Assembly (NCBI GenBank): GCA_002498725.1
Contig: DAIJ01000011.1
Span: 60,949 to 83,944 of the forward strand
From: Euryarchaeota archaeon UBA23
GTDB taxonomy: Archaea; Thermoplasmatota; Poseidoniia; Poseidoniales; Thalassarchaeaceae
Direction: 5' to 3'
Length of the DNA stretch: 22,996 nt
Shown: in pieces, positions 7,350 to 16,820 of the stretch
Position numbering within the stretch: position 1 is the stretch's first letter
How the letters are laid out: each line of letters starts with the position of its first letter
The notes under the pieces: generated by a model
What the model was told of the DNA's origin: nothing
The model's input: the letters and a program-made list of their open reading frames with translations, nothing else
Databases searched by the model: none
Translations under genes and position numbers: made by a program

Positions 7350-10300
7350 ATGGATGAGACACGAACCAGCCTCATGGCTGCGGCTGGTGTAGCAATATTT
7401 CTACTGAGTATCATATCCCCTAATGTAATTCTTACTGATTTTAATGAATCTAAAGAAAGTGATAGCCAAACCTGCGTAGTTTGCATAAGTGAAGTAATGC
7501 CAAATGCGGATGGTGCTGATTCTGGTTTTTATCCACAAGGTGAATGGATTGAACTTTTGAATAAAGGTTCCGAAGCGATTTCACTTGAAGGTTGGAAAAT
7601 TATTGATTACGGTGGTTGGAATCATGTCATAAATAACCAATCTTGGGTTGATTTTGACGATTTGAATACTCCATTTATGATTGGATCGGGTGAATATGTT
7701 ATAATTGCAGAGAATGAAATCGGCACACTGAGGCTGAATAATGCTGGTGAGACTATCTATCTGAAGGATTCTAACAACGTCACTGTACACACTGTAGTAA
7801 CAGGTTCGGCTACAAATGGAGTTTCTAAAATCGCAAATCCAAATAATGTTGAATCTGAATGGATTGATGCTGAATCTCCAACCCCCGGCGCACCTAATTT
7901 AGAAACAGATAATGGTGGCAATAATAATGAGGATTCGGATTGGGAAGATTCGGGAGAAGCAATTTGGGATGGAGAATTTGACATTAAATTTACAAGAATA
8001 ATGCCAGGAGAAGTTCCAGATAGAGATAATGATTGGATCGAAATCACTAATTTTGGAAATGAGGATGCGAACCTTACCGGTTGGACAATTGAAAGAATCC
8101 GTTCAACTACTCCATGGGTTTCAAAATTTGGATGGTTTGTATTATCTTCTGGTGAGTCGGTTGTTTTAACTGAGAATCCAGAAAATCTTCTTGCAGATGG
8201 AGGTATTGAAGCGATAAATGGAAATATCGCTCTAAACAATATGCCATGGTTGGTAGACTCTGGTGCTGCTATACAACTTAAGGAACCATCTGGAACAGTA
8301 ATTGATGCTATTGTCTATGGAGGCGGTGAGGCAGAAATTGATGGTTGGAATGGAGGGGCAATATCAGTGCCAGGAGATGGTACACCCGGTCTAATTTTGA
8401 TGAGGGGGGATGGATGTATAGTAGGAGAAGATACCGATACATCTGAAGAATGGCAAATACGCTGGATTAGAATTGGTGCATCTACCTTCTGCGATGGTGG
8501 ATTGGTTATGCCACATGAGGGTATGCAAGCCACCGCTTCATTTAGTCCGGAAACGGGTCTTGAAGATTTGTTGGGCTGGATTGGAGATGCTGAAAATTCA
8601 CTTCATATCCACGTCTATGAATTCCTCCATCCTGACCTGACACATGCACTAATCTCGGCGATAGAAAGAGGTGTTGAAATCACCTTATTACTCGAAGAAG
8701 GGATTCTTGATGGTCAATCAACTATTGAAGACCAGCGTGGACATGCAAAGGCGATACATGATGCAGGGGGGACTGTATTGTGGATGGTTGACCCTACGGT
8801 AATAAGCTCCCCATATCCCTACATACATAGTAAAGTCGCGGTAAAGGACGAGGAGAGTGTATGGATTTCATCGGGTAATTGGAAGGAGTCAAGTCTACCA
8901 ACTATTGATGAATCTGGAAATAGAGAATGGTCTCTTTTCTTTGATTCCGAGCAAATGGCAACATTAGTCCTAGATAGAATGGAATTTGATGAAAATCCAA
9001 ACCATCTACATATAGAATTACACTCAAGTCGTCTTGACCCACCAATAGGTTGGAGTCTTTCTTCAATTTCAAATACGCTTCCAAACGAATCCCCTAATCC
9101 AGACACTACGGAACCTTTTGAAGCGCGATTGATTACCTGTCCGGATGATTGTGTAACGGGTGTTTTATCCGAAATCGAAAATGCTGAAGACCAGATTAGA
9201 CTCTCGGTTCAGTATCTAGATCTAGACTGGTATTGGGGTTTTGGAGAAGAAAATCCAATCCTATATGCACTTCATAATGCTGCAATTAGAGGGGTTAAAA
9301 TTGAATTAATGCTAAATGCTTTTTACGCAGATTTAGATAGCGACATTAGAGATACGGTTCACCATTTCAATACAGAGTGGAACTTAACACAGGGCTTAGA
9401 TGTAAATGCTCGACTAATGGCCTCATCACCAGAAATATGGAAATTACATAACAAAGGTATGATAATTGATGACGATACTGTGTTAGTAGGTAGTATGAAT
9501 TGGGGTTCTAACTCGATGTTACGTAACAGAGAAATGGGAATAATAAGTAAGTCTGTTGAGTTGGCTTCTGTATTTTCTGCAAAATTTGACGAAGATTGGA
9601 ATCGATTAGACTCTACAACCGATTCTGATGGAGATCTCTTGCCCGATTATTGGGAAGAACTCTATGGATTAGATCGACACAGTGCTGCTGTAGAAGGCAC
9701 TGCTCTATCGGAACAATCACTTGATCCTGATTCGGATGGACTTGATAATCTGAACGAATACCTACTGAATGGAAATCCATTCGACCCAGATACCGATAAT
9801 GATTGTATTATTGATGGAGATGAAGAAGGATTTGCACAATCAGTAATGCGTTCGCCCTCAATATCTATGATCTCAGGAGATGTTGATGAAAATGGAATAC
9901 CAGATGGAATACAATTTGGTTGTCAACAAGAAAATAATCAAAATCAGGAAGGAAATAATTCTACAAATAATGAAAATGATTGTGATGAAGGAGACTGGGA
10001 CGATCAATTGAAGATTTGTATTGATGATAATGACGAAGATTCTGGCGGGCTGATAAACGTTAGAGATGACCCCCTTTCCACTAGAGGTGCAAAGTTTCTC
10101 CTCGGACTTACTGTAATTGCAGGTATAGCATTAATTGGAGCCGGTATGACCATGATAATTCGGCCTAGAACAAGAACCGAGCAAATATTGATTGATGATT
10201 CAGGATATAGATTTGATGATGTCGATTCTGACAAAGCAATATTGAAAGGCACACGTTTCGATACCGATGCTGAGGATACAAGAGAATTGACGGAAGGACG

Positions 10301-10439
10301 AGATGATGGCATTCATGGATCAATAATTCTCGATGGATTTGGATTTGAAAAATTAAGCCGCGATAGGGTTCAATTCCTATTAGACAAGGGAATGAGTATT
10401 GAAGAGTTACGCGATGAATATGGCGAGGATGAAATATGA
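7350..10439 (+). CDS. Membrane-anchored ectoenzyme: two lamin-tail domains plus a two-HKD phospholipase D module
   Basis: The product is 1029 residues. An N-terminal helix (about 7-30) exports it. Lamin-tail domains follow at about 46-150 (ISEVMPN...EWIELLNKG...SLEGW) and 212-330 (DWIEITNFG...NLTGW). The PLD module has two catalytic motifs: IHSKVAVKD at 492-500 (H493, K495, D500, then SSGN) and HNKGMIIDD at 700-708 (H700, K702, D707, then GSMN at 714-717). Both keep the HxK-x4-D core expected for hydrolysis or transfer of phosphodiesters. TSP3-like calcium motifs occupy about 756-830, then an Asn/Glu-rich linker, a second helix at about 913-937, and an acidic cytoplasmic tail. Lamin-tail domains are often fused to secreted nucleases, so DNA or RNA is a likely substrate; phospholipids are the alternative. 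GAGG lies 9 bases before the ATG. The stop overlaps the start of the thymidine phosphorylase gene (ATGA), suggesting coupled translation. Confidence 0.88.
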   Translation: MDETRTSLMAAAGVAIFLLSIISPNVILTDFNESKESDSQTCVVCISEVMPNADGADSGFYPQGEWIELLNKGSEAISLEGWKIIDYGGWNHVINNQSWVDFDDLNTPFMIGSGEYVIIAENEIGTLRLNNAGETIYLKDSNNVTVHTVVTGSATNGVSKIANPNNVESEWIDAESPTPGAPNLETDNGGNNNEDSDWEDSGEAIWDGEFDIKFTRIMPGEVPDRDNDWIEITNFGNEDANLTGWTIERIRSTTPWVSKFGWFVLSSGESVVLTENPENLLADGGIEAINGNIALNNMPWLVDSGAAIQLKEPSGTVIDAIVYGGGEAEIDGWNGGAISVPGDGTPGLILMRGDGCIVGEDTDTSEEWQIRWIRIGASTFCDGGLVMPHEGMQATASFSPETGLEDLLGWIGDAENSLHIHVYEFLHPDLTHALISAIERGVEITLLLEEGILDGQSTIEDQRGHAKAIHDAGGTVLWMVDPTVISSPYPYIHSKVAVKDEESVWISSGNWKESSLPTIDESGNREWSLFFDSEQMATLVLDRMEFDENPNHLHIELHSSRLDPPIGWSLSSISNTLPNESPNPDTTEPFEARLITCPDDCVTGVLSEIENAEDQIRLSVQYLDLDWYWGFGEENPILYALHNAAIRGVKIELMLNAFYADLDSDIRDTVHHFNTEWNLTQGLDVNARLMASSPEIWKLHNKGMIIDDDTVLVGSMNWGSNSMLRNREMGIISKSVELASVFSAKFDEDWNRLDSTTDSDGDLLPDYWEELYGLDRHSAAVEGTALSEQSLDPDSDGLDNLNEYLLNGNPFDPDTDNDCIIDGDEEGFAQSVMRSPSISMISGDVDENGIPDGIQFGCQQENNQNQEGNNSTNNENDCDEGDWDDQLKICIDDNDEDSGGLINVRDDPLSTRGAKFLLGLTVIAGIALIGAGMTMIIRPRTRTEQILIDDSGYRFDDVDSDKAILKGTRFDTDAEDTRELTEGRDDGIHGSIILDGFGFEKLSRDRVQFLLDKGMSIEELRDEYGEDEI

Positions 10440-11713
10440 GCGAAAATATAGCTCAAATCGTTGATGGAGTAGTCAATGGTTCTCTCAAGGATGAGGATGT
10501 CATTGTTTGGTTACATAGTATCTTTGAAAAGGGACTAGATCAGAAATCTACAATTACACTAACTAAATCAATGAGAGATTCTGGTGAAGTTCTGGATTGG
10601 CCAATGGAATGGAAACATCTCGTTGTAGACAAGCACTCTACAGGAGGAGTCGGAGACAAAGTCTCGATTATTCTTGCTCCTGCTCTCGCCGCTTGTGGCC
10701 TCAAGGTTCCAATGATTTCCGGGCGTGGTCTCGGCCATACAGGTGGAACCTTGGATAAGCTAGAAAGCATTACAGGATTCCAAGTTGATCTGTCTATTGC
10801 CGAACTAAAAGCACAGGTTGAAAATATTGGAATTGCAATGGTTGGCCAGACCGATTCTCTTGTTCCCGCTGACCGTCGTATGTACGCTTTAAGAGATATC
10901 ACAGGGACTATTTCTTCGATTCCTCTAATCACATCATCAATAGTATCGAAGAAGGCTGCAGAGGGCCTTGCAGCATTGGTTCTAGATGTCAAACATGGCA
11001 GGGCGGCGTTCATGTCCAAAATAGAGGATGCTCGGTCTCTGGCGAAATCAATGGCCGATGCTTCCAATGGCATGGGTATCGCTACTTCTGTGGTTCTTTC
11101 GACTATGGACCAACCGCTAGGTTGCGCAGTTGGAAACGCACTTGAAATTGTAGAATCAGTTGAGACTCTTTGTGGACGTGGTCCGCATGACCTTGAAGAA
11201 TTGGTTTGTGTACAAGGAGGGATTCTACTATCGGCTTCAGGAGTCGCCTGTGATATGGAAGAAGGCGCATTAATGATCCACAATTCTTTGAACGATGGAA
11301 GTGCATTTGAAAGATTTCTGAAGATGGTCGACGCTCAAGGTGGAAATAGTGACGATTTTGCGAGTGATTACTCTATGCTCAGTTCTCTTGGCCTGCTAGA
11401 CGAAGAATTGATCTCAACCGAGATATATGTCGAAAATAAAGGATGGATTGAGGATATTGACGCGATGACGATTGCACTTGCCTGTCTTGAATTGGGCTCT
11501 GGTAGGAAATCTCTTACAGACAATGTCGACCATGCCGTAGGTATGATTATCCAAGCCCAAATCGGCGATGAAGTAGAAGTCGGAGACTCATTGATTGTTA
11601 TATATCACAGAGGAGACTTGCCAGAAGGTATGTCAGAATCAATATCCTCTGCGTTTTCATTAGTTGGAGAACCCGTAGAAATAAGATCGAGGATTTCTGA
11701 AATTATTAGGTGA
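10436..11713 (+). CDS. deoA: Thymidine (pyrimidine-nucleoside) phosphorylase, bacterial type
   Basis: The 425-residue product catalyses thymidine (or uridine) plus phosphate to free base plus (deoxy)ribose 1-phosphate, in the cytoplasm. The family signature SGRGLGHTGGTLDKLE is intact near residues 97-112. The phosphate-site loop is KHSTGGVGDK from K66. The active-site residues corresponding to E. coli TP R171, S186 and K190 fall on R153 (YALRD), S168 and K172 (SSIVSKK). The length matches the 430-440 of bacterial and animal enzymes. Archaeal AMP phosphorylases are about 500 residues with an extra N-terminal domain, which is absent here; transfer from bacteria is therefore plausible. The start overlaps the upstream stop by four bases, so translation is probably coupled to that of the PLD ectoenzyme. 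The acyltransferase gene follows 4 bases later. Thymidine and uridine specificity cannot be separated by eye. Confidence 0.93.
   Translation: MSENIAQIVDGVVNGSLKDEDVIVWLHSIFEKGLDQKSTITLTKSMRDSGEVLDWPMEWKHLVVDKHSTGGVGDKVSIILAPALAACGLKVPMISGRGLGHTGGTLDKLESITGFQVDLSIAELKAQVENIGIAMVGQTDSLVPADRRMYALRDITGTISSIPLITSSIVSKKAAEGLAALVLDVKHGRAAFMSKIEDARSLAKSMADASNGMGIATSVVLSTMDQPLGCAVGNALEIVESVETLCGRGPHDLEELVCVQGGILLSASGVACDMEEGALMIHNSLNDGSAFERFLKMVDAQGGNSDDFASDYSMLSSLGLLDEELISTEIYVENKGWIEDIDAMTIALACLELGSGRKSLTDNVDHAVGMIIQAQIGDEVEVGDSLIVIYHRGDLPEGMSESISSAFSLVGEPVEIRSRISEIIR
11708..11713 (+). promoter_or_regulatory. Shine-Dalgarno AGGTGA overlapping a stop codon
   Basis: AGGTGA ends with the TGA stop of the thymidine phosphorylase gene and lies 4 bases before ATG 11718. 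It fixes the start of the acyltransferase and shows that operon-internal genes in this genome use Shine-Dalgarno initiation. Confidence 0.65.
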
Positions 11714-11717
11714 ATGT

Positions 11718-12776
11718 ATGAGACTAGGGCATATCGATCAAATGAAGGCAATAGCAATTCTGTTCATGGTTGAGGTACATACTGCGGCAATTCTACCTCC
11801 AGAAGGAATTACAGCCGGACATCATCCTGCTGCATTTGTTGCAGCTGCATTTGGAGGAATGGCGGCACCCCTATTTGTTACTGTATCTGGCTGGGGGATG
11901 CATCGTGGGGCCAAGAAAAGATTTGCTAATGGCCTGAATTCTCCCGCTTGGATAGATTGGGTTCTACCGCGAGTAGTGATTCTTACAGCCTGCCAATTCC
12001 TTGTTAATTTCCTAGTCGCTGCAGATCGAGGGGGGCGCTTCGAATGGCACACACCTGGAGTTTTGACACTGCTCGCAATTGCAGCAATATTTGCTCCTTT
12101 TATCTCTCGGTTCACAAATCAGAGCTTGATCCCTCTATTCTCAGTATTAGCACTTTCACCTCTTTTTCTAGGCGGAATAAATGGATCTGAATTATCTTGG
12201 TTCTCGAGAGTAGATTCAGTTGGCAGTGAAGAATGGTTGCAAAGGCTGTTATTCAATGGCACATATCCAATTTTGCCTTGGTTAGCGTTTTCAACACTCG
12301 GTGCAATAATTGCTGAATCAGAGAAGGATTTTGAAACTCGAAAGAATATAATGGGAACTGGTATGATTATATTTTTGATTAGTATTGGGATGTCACTCTA
12401 TTCGGAAAAGCCTTGGGCACTAACTGAAGGTGAAGCGGTTTTGACATTTTTCCCAACTACAACATTCTTCATTTTCATAAGTGCAATGTTCGTACTCATA
12501 GCACATGAATTGCTCTTATGGAACTCTAAGAATAAGCGTATTGACTTGAGCGTTCTAGAGTCCTCTGGGCGTCTTACTTTATCGATCTATGTCCTTCACT
12601 TTGCAATTCTTGGAGTCGCTGCCGAATATATGATGAACAAGCCACTTCTAGGAATTGGTGCCGCTTTTACTGTTACAATTGCACATACATTAATTTGGAT
12701 ACCACTAGCAAAATTGCACCAACGATATTGTCCTAAAATGAGTATTGAAGAATTACTCAGAAGAGTTAGCAATTGA
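11718..12776 (+). CDS. Polytopic membrane acyltransferase (acyltransferase 3 / HGSNAT-DUF1624 type)
   Basis: The 352-residue, strongly hydrophobic product has about 9-10 predicted helices. It opens with HIDQMKAIAILFMVEVHT, the R/ID-x(2)-(K/R)-(G/A)-x-AI...H pattern at the start of acyltransferase 3 and heparan N-acetyltransferase-like (HGSNAT/DUF1624) proteins; H21 is the candidate catalytic histidine. Other supporting segments are PLFVTVSGWGM near residue 51, PILPWLAFSTLGAIIAES near 189, and LTLSIYVLHFAILG near the C-terminus. Such enzymes take acyl groups (often acetyl-CoA from the cytoplasm) and modify sugars or surface polymers on the outer face. The acceptor here is unknown. It is the last gene of the plus-strand run and meets the minus-strand lipoprotein gene tail-to-tail with only 15 bases between stops, so any terminator must overlap coding sequence. 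Confidence 0.75.
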   Translation: MRLGHIDQMKAIAILFMVEVHTAAILPPEGITAGHHPAAFVAAAFGGMAAPLFVTVSGWGMHRGAKKRFANGLNSPAWIDWVLPRVVILTACQFLVNFLVAADRGGRFEWHTPGVLTLLAIAAIFAPFISRFTNQSLIPLFSVLALSPLFLGGINGSELSWFSRVDSVGSEEWLQRLLFNGTYPILPWLAFSTLGAIIAESEKDFETRKNIMGTGMIIFLISIGMSLYSEKPWALTEGEAVLTFFPTTTFFIFISAMFVLIAHELLLWNSKNKRIDLSVLESSGRLTLSIYVLHFAILGVAAEYMMNKPLLGIGAAFTVTIAHTLIWIPLAKLHQRYCPKMSIEELLRRVSN

Positions 12777-12791
12777 CGAATATTGATTTAT

Positions 12792-15700
12792 TCAATTACC
12801 TGAAGTAGTCCAGTTAAATGGACCAAACCAGACATCTCCTTGTTCATGAGATGCCTTGATTCTTCCGTAATAAGTAGTATTGCTTGAAAGAGATGAGAGT
12901 TCATAATCATCCCAACCCACTACAGCAGCACCAAGATCTTCGGAGTTACTCCAAAGTAAACTTTGGTTACCCATATCGTACAAACTCCAGAAGAGAGTAA
13001 GGGTTGTGTTTGTACCATTATCATATGTTTCCCATTTAATGTTAGTAGAATTTTCAGTTGTATTAAAATCATGAATATTGCGTAAAATAGCATCATAAAC
13101 AAAATATTCACCCCTTAGTGGGTCATCAACCCAAACAGGAAGATGCTGAAGCGCCATAGATACATCATTAGATATAGGGAATCCCCAAGCAATATGATAA
13201 GGCGCTAAATTATATCCTGTAGCATTGGAAAGATAGTATACCCATGAATTGAATTTCTCTTCGTCAGTTTCAGGCACATATTCCTGAGGTAAATCATAAT
13301 AAACACTCAAAGCCTCAGTAATAGGAGACCAACCCCATTCTTCTTTGATAATCAGATAGGTGTCAAGAGCAGTCCAAACTGACCAATTATCTATGTTTGA
13401 TCCATCATCGAAATAGGTTCTCATCCGACTAGCACGTTGAACTGGGTTTGTCTGTCCATGACCTTCTGTGCCAACCAATTCTTCCATCAAATATACACTC
13501 GCAAAATTACATCCTGTTTCTGTAGTACCCGGTAAAGTCGAAGGCATCCATTGATGATTATGGCCTAATTCATGGAACATACCCCAATCACCATTTTCAG
13601 ATACATAAGTGAAATTCACGACATCTGATACACTTAGATCATGAGCCATGAATGGATAACCTGAATGCATCCACCCTGCTGAAATTTGTACATCAAATAC
13701 CGCTCTCTCAACCCTTGGCCATGGCTCAAAGCCATACAATTCATGTTCCATACTAAGAGCTAAATCCCACCACTCCATCAATTGAGTCGGGCTGGTGATT
13801 TCCCTTATTTCATGGCTAGGGACTGTCATAATGAAATTATTAGAAACAAGCTCCGCCCAAGGTGCAGGGTGATCTCTCTCTGAATAAATCCACTCAAAAT
13901 CAGAAGTTTCGCCGAGGACAAACATGGGTGCATCTATTGCGCCTGAAATTGTCAAACTTATATTGCCGAATTCAGATCCTGCTGGGATTTTAACATATAT
14001 TGGGCCTCCAAAGGCATTTGCTACATCTGTTGTTATATTATCAATTAGCCAACTTCGATGGATTCTTGAATGCCGTTTTAGAATATCTTTTTTCCAAAGT
14101 TGATCAGTATGGGCTCCAATAAGAATAGATATTCCTAGTTCAGATACATTTTGATCTACAGTAACTGTAACTACCTCCCCCGGTGGGGCGTAAAGTCCAG
14201 ACGACATTCTAATTGCACTTCGTGCATTCGCGTATCCAAATTCGCTAGGAAGGCCAGGTTGAGTGCCATTTACTGTAATATTTCGACTTATTCTGCTTGC
14301 ATTAGAAGGAACCTCGCCGGGAAATTCTACATGACTTGGATGAACCGGTAACTCATTTGCAGGGAGGCCATTCATTAGTCCATCTTCTAGACGAAGTATA
14401 ATGTCAGCTACGGGATCTTCACCCAAGTCATAACCAATTGAACTCCATAATGTAGAATAAGGAATTACAGTATATCCTGTTTGATTAACTAAATCTCTTA
14501 GAGGCGCCCAAAATTTTGTGTAATCTAGAGTTACTACCGAAGTGCAAGAGGAAATTGCGGAATAAGCGATTGCTGCATCGTCATGATTCATTGAAATACC
14601 ATCAACCCTGTCTTCTAAAACTGCTTGTATAGCGTTCCTTAATGTAGAATAATTATCGGGAACATTCTGGAAATAAACATCATTCCCTCCATAATCATTA
14701 GAAACAAATAGACCTGTAGTCTTCGCAATCTTATTGCCAGGATAGTTATGAGCAACATCTGAATTAGAATATGACCAGTACCATGAATGACCTGCCATAA
14801 TTAATCCTCCTCCCTCATTCATGAAATCTAGTAAGGCTTCGTTATCAGAGTCATCGTGCCCATTCCAAAATTCATCGAGTAGGCAATCTAAATTACTCAA
14901 ATCATCAGGAGTTACGGAAAAATGAACATTATGACCTTCAGCACGTAATTCATCCTCAAAATCGTCGAAACCTGCAGCGAATGCCAAACCTACTTCTGCA
15001 TTTTCTCCACAGACCCATTCAACCGCTCGAAGAGGAAAATCACTATTCGTAGAATCTATCCATCCCTCATGACCATATCCAATCATTTTACCTCTTCCAA
15101 CATGAGATGCAGAAACAACTGGAAGTCCGTCTGAATCAAGTCCTACAGGAAATGCCCACTCTCCTATAGGTAATATTAGAGACGGATAACCATTCCAGTT
15201 AGTTTCACCAATTCCTCTTAGGAGATCGTGCTGATCAGCCCTTGTATCGTGGACTGCAATCCAGAGTTTTAGACTAACACTACCTCCTGTATTTACTGCT
15301 GTAATTGTATATTCTGTCCAATCTGAACCATGAATTGGAGTCCCTTCTATTGTTCCATTGCTTAGTAAGGTAAGCCCCCCTGGAAGGGCCGGATAAATTG
15401 TCCAAGAGTCGATAATTGGGCCGTCATTAGTTGCAACAATCAAAGCACTTTCATTAGAACGTAATGCAAATTCATTTGCTGGCCACGATATTAAATCAGG
15501 AGGTGAACTAGTTATCTTAATACTGAAATCAGTAGATACTGAACCGCCTGTATTATTTGCAAAAATAGTATATGTTACCCAATTTTGTACCTCTTGCGCA
15601 GTACCCAAAATACTCCCCGTTTGATAGTCAAAGACAAAACTAGAGGGGAGCGGCGGTTCGATATACCAAGTATCTACTAAACCTCCATCATAAGAAGGGA

Positions 15701-16772
15701 TTATCTCTTCAATTGATTCCCCTACCAAAAGTTGAAACTGATTCGGACTATACCTCAAGTTCTCTGGAGATAAATCTGAGACACTAATTAGAACATCTAC
15801 ATCTATTGTACCACCTGTATTTGTGGCACTAATTCGGTAAAGAGTTAGTGATTGAGGAGTTGTTGGAGCACCTCTGATCGAGCCATCCATTTGTATCAAA
15901 TCAAGACCATCGGGCAAGGGTGGCACTATTGACCACGAAATTATTTCACCTCCACTTGTAGTTGGAATTGTTTGAAACTCTTCGCCTATTGTTAAATCGA
16001 ATCTATTTCCTCCATAACTCATTCCCATAGGAGGCGGATGAATCACGATTAAGTGCAATATTGTATCATATGAACCCCCCTCATTATATGCAGTAATAGT
16101 ATAATTTTGATGTCCTACTGATGTTGGATAACCAATTATTGAACCATCATTCTGTAAAGATAAACCTGATTGAAGCAATGGGTCTATAATCCAAGACTCA
16201 ACAATACCACCTAAAACACTAGGTGCATTAATTTCGCAACTCTGACCTTTGTTACAAGTAAATTCATTTAATTCATAAGTGACTGATTGAATGGGTTCAC
16301 TGATTACTGAAATTTGAAATGAATAACTGGTTGAACCTACAAAATTTGAGGCCACAACTGTATGGGTTGTATCATGATAGATTTCATCTGGTTGGCCTGA
16401 AATTTCTCCACTTTCAGTATTCAAATTTAGACCTGATGGAAGTGCAGGAGTAATCAGCCAATTATCAGGCCCATCTCCAATAAATGATGGAGTCAGAGTT
16501 TGAATTTCAACTCCTTTAACAAATGTAAATGAAATCTCCCCATAAGATAGTTCGCTGGGACTCGCCATCTGCCTACACAATTCACCTGTGAAGACCTGGC
16601 CAAGGGTACAATCTTCAGCAGTTATTTGATCTACAAAGCAAGATGGGTCATTCGGCTGTTCTTGGCAATCAATTTCCTGATTTTCGGATTCTTCGCTACC
16701 AAAAAGACCCATGCAACCAGATGAAACCATAAGCATTGTAAGAAGAAATGCAACATGACATCTGCTACGCAT
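12792..16772 (-). CDS. Surface lipoprotein with five putative Ig repeats and an M60 (enhancin/mucinase-like) metallopeptidase domain
   Basis: The product is 1326 residues from ATG 16772. A lipoprotein signal ends SSGC, with C20 as the lipidation site. Five repeats of about 85 residues follow (about 75-505). Each has the He_PIG-type pattern P-x-LP-x-GL-x-(L/F)...G-x-I-x-G-x-P and an A-x-NxGG-type end. Next comes a Rossmann-like, glutamine-amidotransferase-like region (about 530-790, with GGGLIMAGH) of the kind found ahead of M60 catalytic domains, then a beta-rich part, then the M60 domain at about 985-1240. The zinc motif is H1067-E-L-G-H1071 with E1085 thirteen residues later, matching HExxH-x(8-28)-E. 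A fibronectin-III-like tail ends the protein. M60 enzymes cut mucin-like O-glycoproteins, so glycoprotein degradation on the cell surface is the likely role. The start was moved from an upstream TTG at 16778 because a TATA-like box lies about 30 bases before this ATG. Confidence 0.86.
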   Translation of the reverse strand: MRSRCHVAFLLTMLMVSSGCMGLFGSEESENQEIDCQEQPNDPSCFVDQITAEDCTLGQVFTGELCRQMASPSELSYGEISFTFVKGVEIQTLTPSFIGDGPDNWLITPALPSGLNLNTESGEISGQPDEIYHDTTHTVVASNFVGSTSYSFQISVISEPIQSVTYELNEFTCNKGQSCEINAPSVLGGIVESWIIDPLLQSGLSLQNDGSIIGYPTSVGHQNYTITAYNEGGSYDTILHLIVIHPPPMGMSYGGNRFDLTIGEEFQTIPTTSGGEIISWSIVPPLPDGLDLIQMDGSIRGAPTTPQSLTLYRISATNTGGTIDVDVLISVSDLSPENLRYSPNQFQLLVGESIEEIIPSYDGGLVDTWYIEPPLPSSFVFDYQTGSILGTAQEVQNWVTYTIFANNTGGSVSTDFSIKITSSPPDLISWPANEFALRSNESALIVATNDGPIIDSWTIYPALPGGLTLLSNGTIEGTPIHGSDWTEYTITAVNTGGSVSLKLWIAVHDTRADQHDLLRGIGETNWNGYPSLILPIGEWAFPVGLDSDGLPVVSASHVGRGKMIGYGHEGWIDSTNSDFPLRAVEWVCGENAEVGLAFAAGFDDFEDELRAEGHNVHFSVTPDDLSNLDCLLDEFWNGHDDSDNEALLDFMNEGGGLIMAGHSWYWSYSNSDVAHNYPGNKIAKTTGLFVSNDYGGNDVYFQNVPDNYSTLRNAIQAVLEDRVDGISMNHDDAAIAYSAISSCTSVVTLDYTKFWAPLRDLVNQTGYTVIPYSTLWSSIGYDLGEDPVADIILRLEDGLMNGLPANELPVHPSHVEFPGEVPSNASRISRNITVNGTQPGLPSEFGYANARSAIRMSSGLYAPPGEVVTVTVDQNVSELGISILIGAHTDQLWKKDILKRHSRIHRSWLIDNITTDVANAFGGPIYVKIPAGSEFGNISLTISGAIDAPMFVLGETSDFEWIYSERDHPAPWAELVSNNFIMTVPSHEIREITSPTQLMEWWDLALSMEHELYGFEPWPRVERAVFDVQISAGWMHSGYPFMAHDLSVSDVVNFTYVSENGDWGMFHELGHNHQWMPSTLPGTTETGCNFASVYLMEELVGTEGHGQTNPVQRASRMRTYFDDGSNIDNWSVWTALDTYLIIKEEWGWSPITEALSVYYDLPQEYVPETDEEKFNSWVYYLSNATGYNLAPYHIAWGFPISNDVSMALQHLPVWVDDPLRGEYFVYDAILRNIHDFNTTENSTNIKWETYDNGTNTTLTLFWSLYDMGNQSLLWSNSEDLGAAVVGWDDYELSSLSSNTTYYGRIKASHEQGDVWFGPFNWTTSGN

Positions 16773-16796
16773 AGACAATCAGCCCCGATTACTTGA

Positions 16797-16807
16797 CATA
16801 ATATTAC
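16797..16807 (-). promoter_or_regulatory. TATA-like box for the M60 lipoprotein gene
   Basis: The minus strand reads GTAATATTATG, centred about 30 bases before ATG 16772, in the 48-base gap after the serine hydroxymethyltransferase stop. It supports a separate, leaderless transcript for the lipoprotein gene. Confidence 0.5.
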
Positions 16808-16820
16808 TCTGACACAACTC

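Noticed and set aside
10540..11283. 247-residue antisense frame inside deoA
   Set aside because: It is a shadow of a strongly conserved enzyme gene, with Ser/Pro/Arg-rich low-information sequence and no start signals.
16773..16778. TTG start two codons upstream for the M60 lipoprotein
   Set aside because: ATG 16772 fits the TATA spacing, and the signal peptide needs no extra residues.
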